From Ilumatobacteraceae bacterium (lineage in GTDB: Bacteria > Actinomycetota > Acidimicrobiia > Acidimicrobiales > Ilumatobacteraceae), in NCBI GenBank assembly GCA_023257035.1, contig JALRDI010000104.1, positions 1-9,533 on the forward strand: a stretch of 9,533 bases of DNA, in the 5' to 3' direction. Position 1 is the first letter of the stretch; each line of letters begins with the position of its first letter. This document shows, one piece after another, positions 6,043-9,533 of the stretch. The notes below the pieces were generated by a model. It saw nothing but the letters and a program-made list of their open reading frames with translations. It had not been told where the DNA came from and searched no databases. The translations under genes were made by a program, and so were the position numbers.

Positions 6043-6431
6043 ATACGAGAACTTCACAGCAAGCGGTGTACGTGATTTCAGTTGCAGCTGAACTTGCAGG
6101 TATGCATCCGCAGACTCTGCGAATTTATGAACGCAGGGGTCTCGTGCAACCGGCACGTACGAATGGTGGCAACCGTCGTTATAGCGACGACGATATTGAA
6201 CTTCTCCGACGCATCTCAGAACTCGTCGAATCGGGTATGAACCTCGAAGGCATTCGACGGGTCATGGAACTCGAAGCCGAGGTTGAGCATCTTCGACGCG
6301 AGCTCGAGCACGCACGACAACAAGTTGCCGAGGCCGTTGATGAGGTCGAACGTCGGCACCGTCGTGACCTCGTTCCTCTTCGACAGAGCGTCGCGATTTT
6401 TGGAGAACGCCTCAGGTTTCCTGACGTCTGA
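6039..6431 (+). CDS. hspR: Heat-shock repressor HspR (MerR family)
   Basis: This encodes 130 residues of a MerR-type winged-helix regulator. Residues about 10-55 form the DNA-binding domain, with the helix-turn-helix and wing sequence TLRIYERRGLVQPARTNG followed by NRRYSDDDIELLRRI. A coiled-coil dimerisation helix covers about 70-108. There are no cysteines, so it is not a metal- or redox-sensing MerR protein. In Streptomyces and Mycobacterium HspR represses the dnaK operon with DnaK as co-repressor, binding HAIR sites; position at the end of dnaK-grpE-dnaJ and a HAIR-like site in front of dnaK fit this exactly. The start overlaps the dnaJ stop by four bases. clpB, sometimes present in this operon, is absent. 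The 3' end overlaps the tail of the opposite-strand Rieske gene by 20 bases. Confidence 0.96.
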   Translation: MNTRTSQQAVYVISVAAELAGMHPQTLRIYERRGLVQPARTNGGNRRYSDDDIELLRRISELVESGMNLEGIRRVMELEAEVEHLRRELEHARQQVAEAVDEVERRHRRDLVPLRQSVAIFGERLRFPDV

Positions 6432-7998
6432 TCCGAACAGGATGGTCGTCGCTGGTTCGGCAGCGACCAGTAGCGGTATCAAACCTCCATCCGTGCAACG
6501 TGCAGACGAGATCCTCTCCGTCGATTTCTCCGAACACCGAGAAATCAGCATTCCTATGTGGACAGCGACGCTGCACGATGAAATCGCCGACTTCAACATC
6601 GTCCTCAACCACTTGTGATGTTGATGTCGTAATCTTCGACCGGGCTTCAGCTTCGGTACGCGTCATACGTTCAACGGAAAGTGACTTCAGAAAGTTATAG
6701 ACGTATTCGTTGTATGGTCCTTTGCGCCAGGCGGTGAATCGGCACGAGAGCAGGAGTGAATTCGACCAATCGACGGCACCGTTGTCGACCGTGAGCTCAA
6801 GAAGGTTGCGCGGCAAGGTGAATCTGAAGCCGGCTTTGTCGGAAGCATTATCGATCGTGCTCCCGTCAAGCACGTTCTTTGAGTGGACATCCACGAAGAT
6901 CTCGACAGATGAACCATCATCGTTCATCGCCTGTATGAGGATGGGGTCGCCAATGAGTTCACACACGGTTGGAGCTTTTGCCATGAGAGGTTCCCACCAA
7001 GCCGCGATTCGCGACACGAGATCGGTGGGCTCTCGGTTCCATGACTGGTGAAGGTCATCAAGCCATGGCTGCCAATCATCTCGGTAGCGCTGCAAGTACG
7101 ACCGTTTGTCATTGAAGATTGCCCGAACGTCACTCTCTGGTAACGGGTGGCTGACTGAGATGTCATTGGCCGTGACAGAGATTGTCGACCCTGGAATTGC
7201 AAGCACGCCGTTCTTGCCCGCCTCAGCCAACTGTTGAAGGAACCATTGCTGGTCAGGGAAGATGCTCGCCTCGTCACCGGAAATCATGTTGAGATGAAAC
7301 AGATCATCATCGAGAAACGCCGGCGGCCCGGCGCTGGGCACAACGCAACGGGCATCCAATGCCTCAACGTATTTCAGTGCCCTCGCACCCTGGCTTTCAA
7401 CTTTGGCGGAACACAACTGCGCCATTTCTGCAGCACCAAGTTCGTACACCATCGGGTACCAAATTGCACCGGAATATTGGAGCCAGTGCAGGTCGACCGG
7501 GCCATGTGAACGAAGCGCAGCAAGGTCGTGAGTTCGGCAATCGTTCTGATTGACAATGCGATGCGTCCCATCACTCACCACGATCGCAGAGTCACCACCG
7601 GGGCCGTCGGTGATGGACGTTTCAACATGGATCGCGATCGAGAGCCCGTCGCGTAACACCTGTTCAACGCCGTCTTCGGTGTGGATGAAGTTCGTAAACC
7701 CGAGCTGTTCGAGCTCGCGTTTCTGCTCTGACGTTGGATAGTCGGGCAGAAGAATTGGGATATCTCTTCTCAGGTGGCTTTTCAGCCACTGCGCGTCGTG
7801 ATGGTCGCCATGGAGGTGAGATACGTAGAGATAGTCAGCATTCTCTATGCGATCGAGAAGATCGTCATCAAGTTGATCATTCCTTGGGAACACAAACCAC
7901 GACCCAAGGAACGCAGGTTCGAACCAAGGGTCGCACAGAATTGAACCTGCCTCGCACTCGATGAGGATTCCGGCGTGACCGAGAGAAGTTGCGAGCAC
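6412..7998 (-). CDS. Metallo-beta-lactamase-fold protein with C-terminal Rieske [2Fe-2S] domain
   Basis: This encodes 528 residues in two recognisable parts. The N-terminal part (about 1-250) is a UlaG/CMAH-like metallo-beta-lactamase fold: LGHAGILIE at 6-14, the metal motif H61-L-H63-G-D65-H66, and a later NQNDCRTHD segment like one in CMP-N-acetylneuraminate hydroxylase. A long middle region (about 250-440) has no motif I recognise. The C-terminal 60 or so residues are a Rieske domain: C479-P-H481, a 17-residue gap, then C499-T-L-H502-G-W, with all four cluster ligands present. The protein is probably cytosolic, since no signal or membrane segment is visible. An oxygenase- or hydroxylase-like role is possible but the substrate is unknown; Mycobacterium tuberculosis Rv3818 appears similar from memory. 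The GTG start follows the upstream gene's stop by three bases, so the two are probably co-transcribed and coupled. Confidence 0.88.
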   Translation of the reverse strand: MLATSLGHAGILIECEAGSILCDPWFEPAFLGSWFVFPRNDQLDDDLLDRIENADYLYVSHLHGDHHDAQWLKSHLRRDIPILLPDYPTSEQKRELEQLGFTNFIHTEDGVEQVLRDGLSIAIHVETSITDGPGGDSAIVVSDGTHRIVNQNDCRTHDLAALRSHGPVDLHWLQYSGAIWYPMVYELGAAEMAQLCSAKVESQGARALKYVEALDARCVVPSAGPPAFLDDDLFHLNMISGDEASIFPDQQWFLQQLAEAGKNGVLAIPGSTISVTANDISVSHPLPESDVRAIFNDKRSYLQRYRDDWQPWLDDLHQSWNREPTDLVSRIAAWWEPLMAKAPTVCELIGDPILIQAMNDDGSSVEIFVDVHSKNVLDGSTIDNASDKAGFRFTLPRNLLELTVDNGAVDWSNSLLLSCRFTAWRKGPYNEYVYNFLKSLSVERMTRTEAEARSKITTSTSQVVEDDVEVGDFIVQRRCPHRNADFSVFGEIDGEDLVCTLHGWRFDTATGRCRTSDDHPVRIRRQET

Positions 7999-8001
7999 GG
8001 G

Positions 8002-8442
8002 CTAGGCAACAGGTGGGTCAGTTGACTGCTGTCCGGCTCGTGATACGTGCTCGGTCCACTTATCGCCGTTCCAGTAACGGAGTTCAAATCGGCCTGAAGG
8101 ATCGGCATACCACCCAGCGGGAGCGGAGGCTGCTGAGGATGCGGTGGACGACGAACTCGTAGCCGTACCTGCTGCTGTCGAAGACGATGCAGTGTCAGCG
8201 GAAGACGTTGAGACCTCAGATTGCATTCCCCAACCAACCCCGCCAGCTTCAGCGGGTTCTGCAGCAGCGGTAGAGGTGTTCTCAACGGCTGCGGTCATCG
8301 GCCGGGAGAGATAGGCAACAATGTCAGATCCTGCGTTCACGATGGAGACCACCGACCATCCGTCAGCTGAGGATTGTTGGAGTTCGGCAGAGAGCTTCGA
8401 CGCCTCGTATGAAGAAACACTGATCGATGTGAACTCGAGCAT
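8002..8442 (-). CDS. DUF2510-domain protein with DUF4177-like N terminus
   Basis: This encodes 146 residues. The C terminus (about 108-133) is a clear DUF2510 module, PAGWYADPSG then LRYWNGDKWTEHV, a short Trp-rich domain common in actinobacterial membrane and secreted proteins and of unknown function. Residues 1-48 form a compact alpha/beta segment (EFTSISV, a helix, DGWSVVSIVN) that resembles the small DUF4177 family; that match is tentative. Between them, residues about 50-107 are an Ala/Ser/Thr-rich disordered linker. No signal peptide or membrane helix is visible, so it is probably cytosolic. The ATG at 8442 lies seven bases behind TAGAAT, a leaderless-type arrangement, and only one base after GAGG, too close for a normal ribosome site. 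It is the first gene of a two-gene unit with the MBL-Rieske fusion and may act as its partner. Confidence 0.8.
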   Translation of the reverse strand: MLEFTSISVSSYEASKLSAELQQSSADGWSVVSIVNAGSDIVAYLSRPMTAAVENTSTAAAEPAEAGGVGWGMQSEVSTSSADTASSSTAAGTATSSSSTASSAASAPAGWYADPSGRFELRYWNGDKWTEHVSRAGQQSTDPPVA

Positions 8443-8449
8443 GCCTCAA

Positions 8450-8455
8450 ATTCTA
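8450..8455 (-). promoter_or_regulatory. Candidate leaderless -10 box for the DUF2510/MBL-Rieske operon
   Basis: On the minus strand TAGAAT (TANNNT) is followed by seven bases and then the ATG at 8442, placing the transcription start at or next to the start codon. No good -35 was found. The promoter is divergent from that of dsbB. Confidence 0.5.
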
Positions 8456-8494
8456 CTCGCTACGAACTGCGCGTGCCCGATGAAACCGGCAGAC

Positions 8495-8500
8495 TATACA
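8495..8500 (+). promoter_or_regulatory. Candidate -10 box for the dsbB-lipoprotein operon
   Basis: TATACA would place the transcription start near 8507, after the in-frame ATG at 8502, giving a short leader to the ATG at 8541. No good -35 was seen. It lies in the 98-base divergent gap shared with the DUF2510 gene. Confidence 0.35.
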
Positions 8501-8528
8501 CATGTCAGTTGTAGCGATCACGAAGTAC

Positions 8529-8532
8529 GAGG
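8529..8532 (+). promoter_or_regulatory. Ribosome binding site favouring the 8541 start of dsbB
   Basis: GAGG lies eight bases before the ATG at 8541, whereas the in-frame ATG at 8502 has no Shine-Dalgarno sequence and sits on the candidate -10 box. Confidence 0.5.
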
Positions 8533-8540
8533 TCACCGAC

Positions 8541-9050
8541 ATGGTTGAGACCCTGTCGGCGACGCTCGCAGTCATTGTCGCAATCGCAGCTGTGGTCATC
8601 GCAGTGAGCTGGGCTACCGGACAAGAGAAGGTGTTGAGCGCCGTACGAGAATTTCGAGCGACTATCACCTTGTGCGTTGCTGGAGGGGCGATGCTCGGAT
8701 CGCTGTATTTCTCAGAGATCGCGAACTACATCCCTTGCCGATTCTGCTGGTTTCAGCGAATAGCGATGTACCCGATTGCGATGATCGGACTTGTCTCATT
8801 TATTCGACGTGATGCCGGAGCACGCCTGTATGTATTGCCAATCGCGGCAATCGGAGCATGTATCTCGGCGTGGCATTACCTCATCGAATGGCGACCGGCC
8901 CTCGACACAGGTTCGTGTGCAGCAACCGGACCATCGTGCACCGACATATGGTTCCGATCGTTTGGCTTTCTCACCCTTGCAGGAATGGCCCTCATCGGTT
9001 TCCTTGCTCTTATCATCGTGAACGCAATCCCGGAGCGAATTGAGGAGTGA
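8541..9050 (+). CDS. DsbB/BdbC-like disulfide bond formation protein
   Basis: This encodes 169 residues of an integral membrane thiol oxidoreductase that would re-oxidise a DsbA-like partner and pass electrons to quinone. The first redox pair is C66-R-F-C69, with R73 in the place of E. coli DsbB Arg48, which contacts quinone. The second pair is C126 and C133 in the next outside loop, closer together than in E. coli. Membrane segments are at about 41-58, 71-88, 95-112 and 141-160, the DsbB four-helix core. An extra N-terminal hydrophobic helix at about 7-25 would put the N terminus outside. The start at 8541 is chosen for its ribosome binding site; 8502 would add 13 residues. The stop overlaps the start of the thioredoxin-fold lipoprotein gene by four bases (GTGA), strongly suggesting a functional pair. 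Confidence 0.9.
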   Translation: MVETLSATLAVIVAIAAVVIAVSWATGQEKVLSAVREFRATITLCVAGGAMLGSLYFSEIANYIPCRFCWFQRIAMYPIAMIGLVSFIRRDAGARLYVLPIAAIGACISAWHYLIEWRPALDTGSCAATGPSCTDIWFRSFGFLTLAGMALIGFLALIIVNAIPERIEE

Positions 9051-9533
9051 AGTTCGTCCCCGCAATTGTTGCCGCCGGACTCCTTGCAGCCGCCTGTTCA
9101 TCTGATGTGGTGGTCAAACTAGAAACAGGTGCTCCAACGACGCTGGAGAGCAGCGCATCAGCAACAACCGACGTAACGGTTTCTGATGAAGCAACAACAA
9201 CTTCGACTGTCGATGGCCTCCACGACAGTCAAGATGGGACAACACCTGATGAGCGGCCCATCGACCCGGGAGAGGTCGCTGAGGTCACTGAATTTCCAGA
9301 GGAATTTGAGGGTCAAGTCCGGCCGGTCGCAGTAGACGGGAACGCTCTGCCGTTTCTTCTCGACTCACATTCTGATGAAGCAGTCGGGGGGCCAATCCCT
9401 TCGATCATCGGAGAGGACTTTGAGGGCAACCAAGTTGCTGTTCGGTCAACCGACGGGACTGCAACCCTTGTCGTGTTTCTCGCACATTGGTGCCCACATT
9501 GCAATAACGAAATTCCTGAAATCAATCGGATTC
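9047..9533 (+). CDS. Thioredoxin-fold (TlpA/ResA-like) lipoprotein with CPHC site, 3' truncated
   Basis: The gene starts with GTG at 9047 and runs off the window after 162 codons. Residues 1-16 are a short signal peptide ending in the lipobox LLAAAC, so C17 would be lipidated and the protein held on the outer face of the membrane. Residues about 18-110 are a Ser/Thr/Asp/Glu-rich linker. The thioredoxin fold begins about residue 122 (GGPIPSIIGEDFEG), typical of TlpA/ResA proteins, and reaches the active site W148-C149-P-H-C152 followed by EIPEI. CPHC is the E. coli DsbA active-site sequence and favours oxidation, unlike the CEPC or CVPC of reducing ResA/TlpA proteins. The start overlaps the dsbB-like stop by four bases, so it is the likely redox partner. 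The cis-Pro loop and C terminus lie outside the window. Confidence 0.88.
   Translation, partial: MKFVPAIVAAGLLAAACSSDVVVKLETGAPTTLESSASATTDVTVSDEATTTSTVDGLHDSQDGTTPDERPIDPGEVAEVTEFPEEFEGQVRPVAVDGNALPFLLDSHSDEAVGGPIPSIIGEDFEGNQVAVRSTDGTATLVVFLAHWCPHCNNEIPEINRI

Noticed and set aside
6447..6472. Inverted repeat TCGCTG/CAGCGA downstream of hspR as its terminator
   Set aside because: Short stem, no T run, and it lies inside the coding sequence of the opposite-strand Rieske gene.
1..9533. CRISPR arrays, tRNA/rRNA genes, transposases, integrases, attachment sites or long direct repeats
   Set aside because: Reading both strands showed none; nearly all sequence is accounted for by ordinary protein genes and short intergenic gaps.

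Overview
The window looks like a piece of an actinobacterial chromosome of moderate G+C. The main evidence is the gene order dnaK-grpE-dnaJ-hspR, an HspR-type operator upstream of dnaK, a DUF2510 protein, and several start codons sitting directly behind TANNNT -10 boxes, as on leaderless actinobacterial transcripts. My best guess is an Acidimicrobiia-like lineage, but that placement is inference from general protein character and is not secure. No rRNA, tRNA, CRISPR array, insertion sequence or phage gene is visible, and no stretch longer than about 100 bases lacks a gene.

Layout. Bases 1-501 hold the C-terminal half of aspartate-semialdehyde dehydrogenase. It converges on a small MazG-like pyrophosphohydrolase (513-791, minus). 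Divergent from that gene is a membrane-anchored acidic protein of unknown function (866-1801, plus), followed by a cytidine deaminase (1863-2321, plus). A regulatory region (about 2322-2465) precedes the four-gene heat-shock operon dnaK-grpE-dnaJ-hspR (2466-6431, plus). Its genes overlap by 4 bases or lie 8 bases apart. The operon runs tail to tail into a minus-strand pair: a DUF2510 protein (8002-8442) followed by a metallo-beta-lactamase/Rieske fusion (6412-7998). At the right edge a plus-strand pair encodes a DsbB-like disulfide oxidoreductase (8541-9050) and a thioredoxin-fold lipoprotein with a CPHC active site that runs off the window (9047-9533).

How the genes work together. DnaK, GrpE and DnaJ form the Hsp70 folding machine. 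HspR is the repressor of such operons, and a HAIR-like palindrome at 2347-2367 gives it a site for feedback control. DsbB and the CPHC lipoprotein look like a membrane couple for oxidative folding of exported proteins. Asd (lysine/threonine/methionine precursors), the MazG-like enzyme (nucleotide clean-up) and cytidine deaminase (pyrimidine salvage) are housekeeping genes.

I see no convincing undescribed defence or mobile system. The points most worth following up are the MBL-Rieske fusion with the reverse of the CMAH domain order, the DsbB/CPHC-lipoprotein pair, the HAIR palindrome with an adjacent perfect DnaA-box match, the repeated leaderless-start architecture, and the anchored orphan protein.
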